Notes under the pieces: model-generated
Databases searched by the model: none
What the model saw: the letters and a program-made list of their open reading frames with translations, nothing else
What the model was told of the DNA's origin: nothing
Program-made: the position numbers and the translations under genes
NCBI GenBank assembly: GCA_963843835.1
Contig: CAWJMD010000004.1
Span: 248,001-312,000 of the forward strand
Direction: 5' to 3'
DNA: 64,000 nt
Source of the DNA: CAWJMD01 sp963843835
GTDB taxonomy: Bacteria > Actinomycetota > Actinomycetes > Actinomycetales > CAWJMD01
In this document: positions 7,439 through 14,168 of the stretch, in pieces
How the letters are laid out: each line of letters begins with the position of its first letter
Numbering within the stretch: position 1 is the stretch's first letter

Positions 7439-9268
7439 ATGATCCTGCGCATGTCGTCCCTGTTCCTGCGCACCCTGCGCGACGCCCCGGCGGACGCCGA
7501 GGTGCCCAGCCACCAGCTGCTGGTGAGGGCCGGGTACATCCGCCGCACGGCGCCGGGCATCTACTCGTGGCTGCCGCTGGGCTACCGGGTGTACCGCAAC
7601 GTCGAGCGGATCGTGCGCGAGGAGATGGACGCCGCGGGGTTCCAGGAGGTCCACTTCCCTGCGCTGCTGCCGCGCGAGCCCTTCGAGACCACGAACCGGT
7701 GGACCGAGTACGGCGACAGCATCTTCCGTCTCAAGGACCGCAAGGGCGCGGACTACATGCTGGGACCGACGCACGAGGAGCTGTTCACCCTGCTCGTCAA
7801 GGACCTGTACTCCTCGTACAAGGACCTGCCGCTGTCGATCTACCAGATCCAGACGAAGTACCGCGACGAGGCCCGGCCGCGTGCGGGTCTGCTGCGGGGC
7901 CGTGAGTTCGTGATGAAGGACTCGTACTCCTTCGACGTGGACGACGCCGGTCTCGAGCGCTCCTACCGGGCGCACCGCGACGCCTACGTGAAGACGTTCG
8001 ACCGCCTCGGCCTCGAGTACGTGATCGTCGCCGCGATGTCCGGCGCGATGGGTGGGTCGGCCAGCGAGGAGTTCCTCGTGCCCGCGGTCAACGGCGAGGA
8101 CACGTTCGTGCGCTGCACGTCCTGCGACTACGCCGCCAACGTCGAGGCGGTACGGGTGCCCGTGCCGGCCGACGTGCCCTTCGAGGGCACCGCGGCCGCG
8201 CACGTGGAGAACACCCCGGACACCCCGACGATCGAGACGCTGGTCGACCACCTGAACTTCCACCTGCCCCGCGAGGACCGGCCGTGGCACGCGGCCGACA
8301 CCCTGAAGAACGTGCTGGTGGTGCTGCGCCACCCGGACGGCACCCGCGAGCCGCTGGCCATCGGTGTACCCGGCGACCGGGACGTCGACGACAAGCGGCT
8401 CGGCGCCCAGGTCGAGCCGGCTGAGGTCGAGGCCTTCACCGAGGCCGACTTCGCGGCTCACCCGGAGCTGGCCAAGGGCTACATCGGACCCGGCGTGCTG
8501 GGGAGCGAGTCGGCCTCCGGCATCCGCTACCTGCTCGACCCGCGCGTCAGCCTGGGCAGCCGGTGGGTGACCGGTTCCGACCGGCCGGGCCATCACGTCG
8601 TCGACCTCGTCGCGGGCCGCGACTTCCCGGCCGCCGGCCAGGAGGGCTCGGACGGGACGATCGAGGCCGCCCAGGTGCGCGACGGCGACGCCTGCCCGAG
8701 CTGCGGGCACCCGCTCGAGACCGCTCGCGGTATCGAGATGGGCCACGTCTTCCAGCTCGGACGCATCTACGCGGAGGCGCTCGGCCTCAAGGTGCTGGAC
8801 GAGAACGGCAAGCTCGTCACGGTCACGATGGGGTCCTACGGCATCGGGGTGTCCCGCGCCGTCGCGGCGATCGTCGAGAACTCACACGACGACCTCGGCA
8901 TCGTGTGGCCCCGTGAGGTCGCGCCCGCCGACGTGCACCTGGTGGCGACCGGCAAGGACCCCGAGGTCTGGAGCGTGGCGGAGAGACTGGCGACCGACCT
9001 CGAGGGGGTCGGCGTGCGCGTGCTCTTCGACGACCGCTTCAAGGTGAGCCCGGGCGTCAAGTTCAAGGACGCCGAGCTGGTTGGCGTGCCCGCGATCGTC
9101 ACCGTCGGCAAGCGGCTGGCGGAGGGGCTGGTCGAGATCAAGGACCGGCGCAGCGGGGAGACCACGGCGGTGGCCCCCTCCGAGGTCCCGGGCCTGATGG
9201 CCGCCTGGGTGGCGGGTGGGTCGCCCACGCCGCTGGCCCCGGAGCCGGCCGCGAGCCGGGACCAGTGA
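7439..9268 (+). CDS. proS: Proline--tRNA ligase, bacterial type with editing domain
   Basis: ProS charges tRNA-Pro. The 609-residue protein follows the bacterial class II layout. Motif 1 lies in the N-terminal region (RAGYIRRTAPGIYSWLPLGYRV). Motif 2 is visible as QTKYRDEARPRAGLLRGREFVMKDSYSF. An insertion domain of about 180 residues (around DTPTIETLVDHLNF to LLDPRVSLGS) corresponds to the alanyl-tRNA editing domain. Motif 3 is TVTMGSYGIGVSRAVAAIVE. The C-terminal anticodon-binding domain follows (PADVHLVATGKD to FKDAELVGVPAIVTVGKR). A TAGACT box 7 nt upstream suggests leaderless transcription. The stop overlaps the start of the HAD gene by 4 bases. Confidence 0.96.
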   Translation: MILRMSSLFLRTLRDAPADAEVPSHQLLVRAGYIRRTAPGIYSWLPLGYRVYRNVERIVREEMDAAGFQEVHFPALLPREPFETTNRWTEYGDSIFRLKDRKGADYMLGPTHEELFTLLVKDLYSSYKDLPLSIYQIQTKYRDEARPRAGLLRGREFVMKDSYSFDVDDAGLERSYRAHRDAYVKTFDRLGLEYVIVAAMSGAMGGSASEEFLVPAVNGEDTFVRCTSCDYAANVEAVRVPVPADVPFEGTAAAHVENTPDTPTIETLVDHLNFHLPREDRPWHAADTLKNVLVVLRHPDGTREPLAIGVPGDRDVDDKRLGAQVEPAEVEAFTEADFAAHPELAKGYIGPGVLGSESASGIRYLLDPRVSLGSRWVTGSDRPGHHVVDLVAGRDFPAAGQEGSDGTIEAAQVRDGDACPSCGHPLETARGIEMGHVFQLGRIYAEALGLKVLDENGKLVTVTMGSYGIGVSRAVAAIVENSHDDLGIVWPREVAPADVHLVATGKDPEVWSVAERLATDLEGVGVRVLFDDRFKVSPGVKFKDAELVGVPAIVTVGKRLAEGLVEIKDRRSGETTAVAPSEVPGLMAAWVAGGSPTPLAPEPAASRDQ

Positions 9269-10008
9269 CCGGGCGGTCGGCCCGCGGCGTCGATGCCGTC
9301 GTCTTCGACTGGGGCGGCACGATCACGCCCTGGCACACGATCGACCTGCTGGAGCAGTGGCGCGTCTTCGCCGCCGCGTACCTCGGGGACGGCGGCGACC
9401 ACGCGGGCCTCGCCCAGCGGCTGATCGACGTGGAGGACACGGCGTGGCGTCACGGGCGCGAACGAGGGGTCAGCGCGCGCCTCGGGGAGATCCTCGAAGG
9501 CGCCGACATCGACCCGGACCACGTGCGCTTCCCGACGGCTCTGGCTGCGTACCAGGCGTTCTGGGAGCCGTACACCTTCACGGACCCGGACGTCCCTGGG
9601 CTGTGGGAGGCGCTGCGCCAGCGCGGGATCAAGGTCGGCGTCCTCTCCAACACGATCTGGACGCGCGAGTATCACGAGCAGGTCTTCGAACGGGACGGCG
9701 TGCTCCACCTGATCGACGGCGCGGTCTACTCGAGCGAGATCGACCACACCAAGCCGCACCCCGAGGCGTTCGCCGCCGCGCTCGCCGCGGTGGAGGTGGA
9801 CGACCCCGGCACCGCGGTCTACGTCGGGGACCGGCCGTTCGAGGACGTGCACGGGGGACAGCAGATGGGCATGCGTGCCGTGCTGGTGCCGCACTCCGAC
9901 ATCCCGCTCGACCAGCAGGTGGCGGGCAGGGGACGTGACGACGTCGAACCCGACGCGGTCGTGCAGCGTCTCGGCGACCTGCTGGGCGTCGTCGACGGCT
10001 GGCGCTGA
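9265..10008 (+). CDS. HAD-superfamily hydrolase
   Basis: The 247-residue protein has HAD motif I as VVFDWGGTI (nucleophile Asp; the second Asp is replaced by Gly, seen in some HAD subfamilies). Motif II is VGVLSNT, the motif III Lys is in DHTKPHPEAF, and motif IV is YVGDRPFEDVHGGQQMGMRAVLV. A helical cap lies at about residues 20-110. It is probably a cytosolic phosphatase for a small phosphorylated metabolite; the substrate cannot be read from sequence. GTG 9265 overlaps the proS stop (GTGA), so the two are cotranscribed and translationally coupled. Confidence 0.85.
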   Translation: MTGRSARGVDAVVFDWGGTITPWHTIDLLEQWRVFAAAYLGDGGDHAGLAQRLIDVEDTAWRHGRERGVSARLGEILEGADIDPDHVRFPTALAAYQAFWEPYTFTDPDVPGLWEALRQRGIKVGVLSNTIWTREYHEQVFERDGVLHLIDGAVYSSEIDHTKPHPEAFAAALAAVEVDDPGTAVYVGDRPFEDVHGGQQMGMRAVLVPHSDIPLDQQVAGRGRDDVEPDAVVQRLGDLLGVVDGWR

Positions 10009-10013
10009 CCTCG

Positions 10014-10856
10014 GTGCAGGCAGCCGTCCCGCTGGAGGCGGTCGACCTCGCCGCGATCGCCGGGCAGGTCGAGGGCGCGTTCGGCGGGATGCCCTGGTGG
10101 GGCGTGGTCCTGCTGCTGCTGGCTGCCGTGTCGGCGGGGTTCGTCGACGCGGTGGTCGGGGGAGGGGGCCTGATCCAGCTGCCCGCCCTGCTGCTGGTGC
10201 CGGGCATCGCGCCGGTGCAGGCGCTGGCCACGAACAAGATGGCCAGCATCTGCGGCACCACGACCAGCTCGATCACGTACTACCGGCGCGTACGGCCCGA
10301 CCTGACGACCGCGCTGCCGATGGCTGCGCTGGCGTGCGCCGGGGCGTCCGCGGGAGCGGTGTGCGCCAGCCTGTTGCCGGCCTCCGTCTTCCGTCCCGTG
10401 ATCGTGGTCGCCCTCGTCACCGTCGCCGTGTACACGCTGGCCCGCCCGTCGATGGGTGAGGTCAGCGCGCTGCGCTTCGACGGCCACCGGCACTACGTGG
10501 CAGCGGGTCTCGCCGGATCGGCGATCGGCTTCTACGACGGCATCCTCGGGCCCGGCACCGGCTCGTTCCTGGTCTTCGCGCTCGTCGGGCTGATGGGCTA
10601 CGCGTTCCTCGAGGCCAGCGCGAAGGCCAAGATCGTCAACTTCGCCACCAACCTCGGTGCGCTGCTGGTGTTCGTGCCGCAGGGGGCGGTGCTCTGGGGG
10701 CTCGGTCTGGCGATGGGCGCGGCCAACGTCCTCGGCGGCTACCTGGGTGCCAGGACGGCCATCTCGCGCGGGAGCCGGTTCGTGCGCCTGTTCTTCCTCG
10801 TCGTCGTCGGCGCGCTGGTGCTGCGCCTGGGCTGGCAGGTCCTCACCGGGAGCTGA
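10014..10856 (+). CDS. TauE/SafE-type sulfite/organosulfonate exporter family permease
   Basis: The 280-residue membrane protein has about eight hydrophobic segments and the family's duplicated glycine-rich signatures: AGFVDAVVGGGGLIQLPALLLVPG with LATNKMASICGTTTSSITYYRR in the first half, and GFYDGILGPGTGSFLVFALVGLMGY with ASAKAKIVNFATNLGALL in the second. It lies 5 nt after the HAD gene, so probably in the proS operon. The start is uncertain: GTG 10014 gives an amphipathic N-terminus, while ATG 10089 (MPWWGVVLLLL) starts at the first helix. Family members export sulfite, sulfoacetate or related anions; the substrate here is unknown. Confidence 0.85.
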   Translation: MQAAVPLEAVDLAAIAGQVEGAFGGMPWWGVVLLLLAAVSAGFVDAVVGGGGLIQLPALLLVPGIAPVQALATNKMASICGTTTSSITYYRRVRPDLTTALPMAALACAGASAGAVCASLLPASVFRPVIVVALVTVAVYTLARPSMGEVSALRFDGHRHYVAAGLAGSAIGFYDGILGPGTGSFLVFALVGLMGYAFLEASAKAKIVNFATNLGALLVFVPQGAVLWGLGLAMGAANVLGGYLGARTAISRGSRFVRLFFLVVVGALVLRLGWQVLTGS

Positions 10857-10864
10857 CCGCCGGG

Positions 10865-11926
10865 TCACGGCAGCTCGGGCATCCCCGGGAACGCCGGCAG
10901 CGCCCCCCACGTCGCCGCCGCGAGCCCTGCTGTCACCAGCTGCTCGGTCGCCAGGCTGCGCAGCTGGGCCACGTCGGTGGGCAGGAGCGATGCGGCGCCG
11001 GCGGCGACGTCGAGCTCGAGCCGGGCGGCGAGGGCCCCGGCCGCCTCGGCGTCCGCGAGGACGGGCAACCCGTACGCGGGTGCGGCCGGAGGCAGGTCGA
11101 GGCCGCCGCGGGTGGCCGCGGCCGTCAGCGCGTTCGCGTCGTCCCCGTGCAGGCCGATCGACGCGACAGCCCGCGCGCGAGCTGCACCCTGCAGTCGGAC
11201 GGCGAGCACGCCGTAGGCGTACGCGGCGGCGTGGTGCGCCGCCACCAGGGTCGTCAGCGCCTCGCGCTCCGACGGCGTGAGCGCGGCGACGACGTCGTCG
11301 GGCGACTCGGCCAGCAGCCCGAGCGCGCTGCCCGGGACGAGCGGGGCGGGGGCCGGGGACCCGGCGACCGCCGCGAGGTCCACCGCCCGCGCACCGCACG
11401 AGGTGGCGACCGAGGCGAGCAGACGGGCCAGATGGCCGCTGGTCTCGCCGGTCCTCCCGAGCAGGTCCGTGGCACAGGCGTTCTCGGTCGTGGAGAGGAG
11501 GGCCGCGGTGGGTGGTCCCGGCACGGTCGGCGCGTCGCCGGCGGGCCACCCCTGGGGTGTGGCCGAGGGAGTCGGCACCGGTCCCGGCAGCGGGCCGAGC
11601 TGGTCGAGGTGCGAGGCGTGGTCCGCCGCCGTGGCGGCGGCCAGGTCGACCGTCGCCGCGCCGGGGTCGGGGGACGCGGAGGCGAGTGCGGTCGCGAGCC
11701 CGTGCAGCGCGGTCACCCTCTCGACGGCCGCGATCCGCGCCAGGTCGTCGGGTCCCAGCACCGGCGGGGTCGGCGTGGGGACGTCGTCCAGCCGCACGTC
11801 GGAGGGCCTCAGGCCACAGCCGGCGAGCGCCACGACGGACGCGAGAGCCCCCGGCCACGAGGAGCGACCGCCGCGTGAGGAGGGCTTCGGCGGGGTCGGC
11901 GGGTGGCACGGGGGCGATCCTCGCAC
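10865..11926 (-). CDS. DUF4439 ferritin-like lipoprotein with apparent frameshift in the signal peptide
   Basis: The mature part is an Ala-rich, mostly helical protein with a duplicated ferritin-like helical pattern (DUF4439), here next to rimP as in other actinobacteria. The open frame from GTG 11926 has a lipobox LAGC at residues 34-37, but the stretch before it is not a normal signal peptide. In the neighbouring frame, from GTG 11909, the DNA encodes LLTRRSLLVAG, a textbook twin-arginine start. Removing one base from the C5 run at 11848-11852 (G5 on the coding strand) joins the frames into TRRSLLVAGALASVVALAGC. A sequencing error or a real one-base frameshift therefore probably affects this gene. 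Its function is unknown. Confidence 0.75.
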   Translation of the reverse strand: MRGSPPCHPPTPPKPSSRGGRSSWPGALASVVALAGCGLRPSDVRLDDVPTPTPPVLGPDDLARIAAVERVTALHGLATALASASPDPGAATVDLAAATAADHASHLDQLGPLPGPVPTPSATPQGWPAGDAPTVPGPPTAALLSTTENACATDLLGRTGETSGHLARLLASVATSCGARAVDLAAVAGSPAPAPLVPGSALGLLAESPDDVVAALTPSEREALTTLVAAHHAAAYAYGVLAVRLQGAARARAVASIGLHGDDANALTAAATRGGLDLPPAAPAYGLPVLADAEAAGALAARLELDVAAGAASLLPTDVAQLRSLATEQLVTAGLAAATWGALPAFPGMPELP

Positions 11927-11929
11927 GGG

Positions 11930-11935
11930 TAGGGT
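11930..11935 (+). promoter_or_regulatory. -10 box of the rimP-nusA-infB operon
   Basis: TAGGGT lies 35 nt before the rimP ATG and just outside the divergent DUF4439 gene. It would give a leader of about 29 nt carrying the GAGGGAGG ribosome-binding site. No convincing -35 box was seen. Confidence 0.4.
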
Positions 11936-11970
11936 TGGTGCCTCACAACACCACAGAGGGAGGTACCGGG

Positions 11971-12567
11971 ATGGCTCACCAGCCCACCACGGCGTCGACG
12001 GCGGCCACCGAGGCCGTGACCTCCCTCCTCACCCCGGTGGTGAACTCCCAGGGCCTCGTGCTCGAGGACGTGACGATTACCCCCGCCGGCAAGCGCCGTG
12101 TCGTGCGCATCGTGGTCGACCTGCCGTCCGGGCCCGGCAGTCTCGACCTGGACGCGGTCGCCGACGTCGCGCGGGCCGTCTCCGAGGCACTGGACCAGGC
12201 CGAGGAGGGCTCCGTCCGTGGCCCTCTCGGCGGCGCGCCGTACGTGCTCGAGGTGACCTCGCCGGGTGTGGAGCGACCCCTGACTCTCCCGCGCCACTGG
12301 TCGCGGGCCACCGACCGGCTCGTGCGCACCACCGTCTCCGGCGAGACCGTGACCGGCCGGGTCGTGGAGGTCGACGACGACGGCGTACGTCTCGCGGTCG
12401 ACCCCTCTGGCGGGTCCGCGTCCGGCGCGAAGCAGAAGGAACCGCACGAGGAGCGGACGGTCGGCTGGACCGACCTGGGTCCCGGCTCCGTGCAGGTGGA
12501 GTTCAACCGCAAGGACGTCCCGGGCGACGACGACCCGGACGACGCGGACGACGACGAGGAGGGCTGA
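11971..12567 (+). CDS. rimP: Ribosome maturation factor RimP
   Basis: RimP assists assembly of the 30S subunit. The 198-residue protein has the N-terminal alpha/beta domain (LLTPVVNSQGLVLEDVTITPAGKRRVVRIVVDLPSG), the conserved YVLEVTSPGVERPLT segment, and the C-terminal SH3-like domain. An acidic tail (DDDPDDADDDEEG) is typical of high-GC actinobacteria. ATG 11971 is preceded by GAGGGAGG at good spacing. It lies 1 nt before the nusA start, heading the classical rimP-nusA-ylxR-infB order. Confidence 0.93.
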   Translation: MAHQPTTASTAATEAVTSLLTPVVNSQGLVLEDVTITPAGKRRVVRIVVDLPSGPGSLDLDAVADVARAVSEALDQAEEGSVRGPLGGAPYVLEVTSPGVERPLTLPRHWSRATDRLVRTTVSGETVTGRVVEVDDDGVRLAVDPSGGSASGAKQKEPHEERTVGWTDLGPGSVQVEFNRKDVPGDDDPDDADDDEEG

Positions 12568-12568
12568 C

Positions 12569-13648
12569 ATGGACATCGACATGAGCACGCTGCGGTTGCT
12601 CGAGCGCGAGAAGGAGGTGCCCTTCGACGTCCTCGTCCGCGCGATCGAGGCCGCGCTGCAGGTGGCCTACCACCGCACCGAGGGTGCCCAGGAACGGGCG
12701 CGGGTCGAGCTCGACCGGCGCAGCGGCCACGTGGTCGTCTGGGCGGCCGAGGTGGACGAGGACGGCAACGTCCTGCGTGAGTACGACGACACCCCCACGG
12801 GGTTCGGACGGATCGCCGCCACGACGGCACGCCAGGTGATCATCCAGCGGCTGCGTGACATCGAGGACGAGCAGGTGCTCGGCGACTTCCGCGATCGCGA
12901 GGGGTCGATCGTCTCCGGCGTGATCCAGCAGGGCGCTGACCGGCGCATGGTGCACGTCGACCTGGGCACCGTCGAGGCCGTCCTGCCACCGCCGGAGCAG
13001 GTCCCCGGCGAGCAGTACCAGCACGGGGCCCGCATCCGGGCGCTCGTCGTGGCCGTCCGCAAGGGCATGAAGGGCCCGTCGATCACCATCAGCCGGACGC
13101 ACCCCAACCTCGTGCGTCGCTTGTTCGAGCTCGAGGTGCCGGAGGTCGCGGACGGCACCGTCGAGATCGTCGCCCTCTCCCGCGAGGCAGGACACCGCAC
13201 GAAGATGGCCGTCCGGTCCACGGTGGCCGGGGTCAACGCGAAGGGCGCCTGCATCGGGCCGATGGGCCAGCGGGTGCGCGCCGTGATGACCGAGCTGCAC
13301 GGCGAGAAGATCGACATCGTCGACTGGGACGACGACCCCGCGGTGTTCGTGGGCCACGCCCTGTCGCCGGCCCGCGTGCAGAGTGTGGAGGTCGTGGACG
13401 CCGACGCCCGGTCCGCCCGCGTGATCGTGCCCGACTACCAGCTGTCGCTGGCGATCGGCAAGGAGGGGCAGAACGCACGGCTGGCTGCGAAGCTGACCGG
13501 CTGGCGGATCGACATCCGGCCGGACACCCCGGCGGGTGGAGGGCCCTCCGACGGGCACGCCGCGACCCCCGTGCAGACGCCTGAGCAGACACCCGAGCAG
13601 ACCCCCCAGCACGGTGCCGAGGAACAAGCCGGTGCCGGAGAGGGCTAG
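12569..13648 (+). CDS. nusA: Transcription termination/antitermination factor NusA
   Basis: NusA binds RNA polymerase and modulates pausing, termination and antitermination. The 359-residue protein contains the N-terminal polymerase-binding domain (about 1-110), an S1 domain (GSIVSGVIQQGADRRMVHVDLGTVEAVLPP), and KH1/KH2 domains with AGVNAKGACIGPMGQRVRAVMTELHGEKIDIVDW and LAIGKEGQNARLAAKLTGWRIDI. It lacks the C-terminal acidic repeats of E. coli NusA, as is usual outside proteobacteria, and ends in a Pro/Gln/Thr-rich tail. ATG 12569 is used; ATG 12581 is a possible internal start. The ylxR start overlaps its last 17 bases. Confidence 0.95.
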   Translation: MDIDMSTLRLLEREKEVPFDVLVRAIEAALQVAYHRTEGAQERARVELDRRSGHVVVWAAEVDEDGNVLREYDDTPTGFGRIAATTARQVIIQRLRDIEDEQVLGDFRDREGSIVSGVIQQGADRRMVHVDLGTVEAVLPPPEQVPGEQYQHGARIRALVVAVRKGMKGPSITISRTHPNLVRRLFELEVPEVADGTVEIVALSREAGHRTKMAVRSTVAGVNAKGACIGPMGQRVRAVMTELHGEKIDIVDWDDDPAVFVGHALSPARVQSVEVVDADARSARVIVPDYQLSLAIGKEGQNARLAAKLTGWRIDIRPDTPAGGGPSDGHAATPVQTPEQTPEQTPQHGAEEQAGAGEG

Positions 13649-14000
13649 ACTGGACGACGCCGGACAACCTCTCCGGCGGCTTCCGCGTGCTCGTCGCGCC
13701 GGAGGGCCCCCGCCCAGCGGGGAGCCCGACGGTCCGCAACGCACGTGCGTCGGGTGCCGTCAGCGCGGTGACCGGTCGCGGTTGCTGCGTGTGGTCGCGG
13801 TCCGGACGGACGGCCCACCCGGTCGGGTGGTCGAGCTCGTCCCGGACCCGAGGGCCCGGCTGGCCGGTCGTGGTGCCTGGGTGCATCACGACGCGGACTG
13901 CCTCGACCTGGCCGTCCGCCGGCGTGCGTTCGCTCGGGCCCTGCGTCTGCAGGGACCGGTCGGGGTCGCGGCGGTGCGTGACCACCTCGCGCAGGGGTGA
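13632..14000 (+). CDS. ylxR: YlxR-family RNA-binding protein (DUF448)
   Basis: The 122-residue basic protein contains PQRTCVGCRQRGDRSRLLRVV, the YlxR signature, followed by a stretch ending GRGAWVHHDADCLDLAVRRRAFARALR that matches the GRGAYLC-like part of the family. YlxR proteins sit between nusA and infB in many bacteria and have been linked to RNA binding and RNase P; the role here is inferred from position. GTG 13632 is the best in-frame start, within the end of nusA. The N-terminal 45 residues are Arg/Pro-rich and not conserved, so the exact start is uncertain. Confidence 0.85.
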   Translation: MPERARLDDAGQPLRRLPRARRAGGPPPSGEPDGPQRTCVGCRQRGDRSRLLRVVAVRTDGPPGRVVELVPDPRARLAGRGAWVHHDADCLDLAVRRRAFARALRLQGPVGVAAVRDHLAQG

Positions 14001-14127
14001 GCCGTCCAGCACGACCAGCACGAAGAGCAGCACCAGCACTGTCAACACCGTCGAGTTCCGGAAGCGGGTCAGTTTCTGATGGGCACCCGATGAGCAACCA
14101 GCAATGAACGCCCCCCAGCACTAACGA

Positions 14128-14166
14128 CGGTCCGCGCCTGTCTGGCCCGGACCGCAGACAGGAGAG
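14128..14166 (+). promoter_or_regulatory. Mutually exclusive hairpins over the infB ribosome-binding site
   Basis: Two perfect inverted repeats interleave just before infB. Stem A pairs CGGTCCG (14128-14134) with CGGACCG (14148-14154). Stem B pairs CCTGTCTG (14137-14144) with CAGACAGG (14155-14162). Stem B takes in the 5' part of the AGGAGAG ribosome-binding site (14160-14166), while stem A leaves it free. They cannot form together, so the leader could switch between open and closed states. Regulation is inference. Confidence 0.5.
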
Positions 14167-14168
14167 AC

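Noticed and set aside
14128..14162. H-type pseudoknot upstream of infB
   Set aside because: The interleaved stems look like a pseudoknot, but no bases separate the 3' arms, so the loop that must span the 7-bp first stem has length zero. Mutually exclusive hairpins are the reasonable reading.
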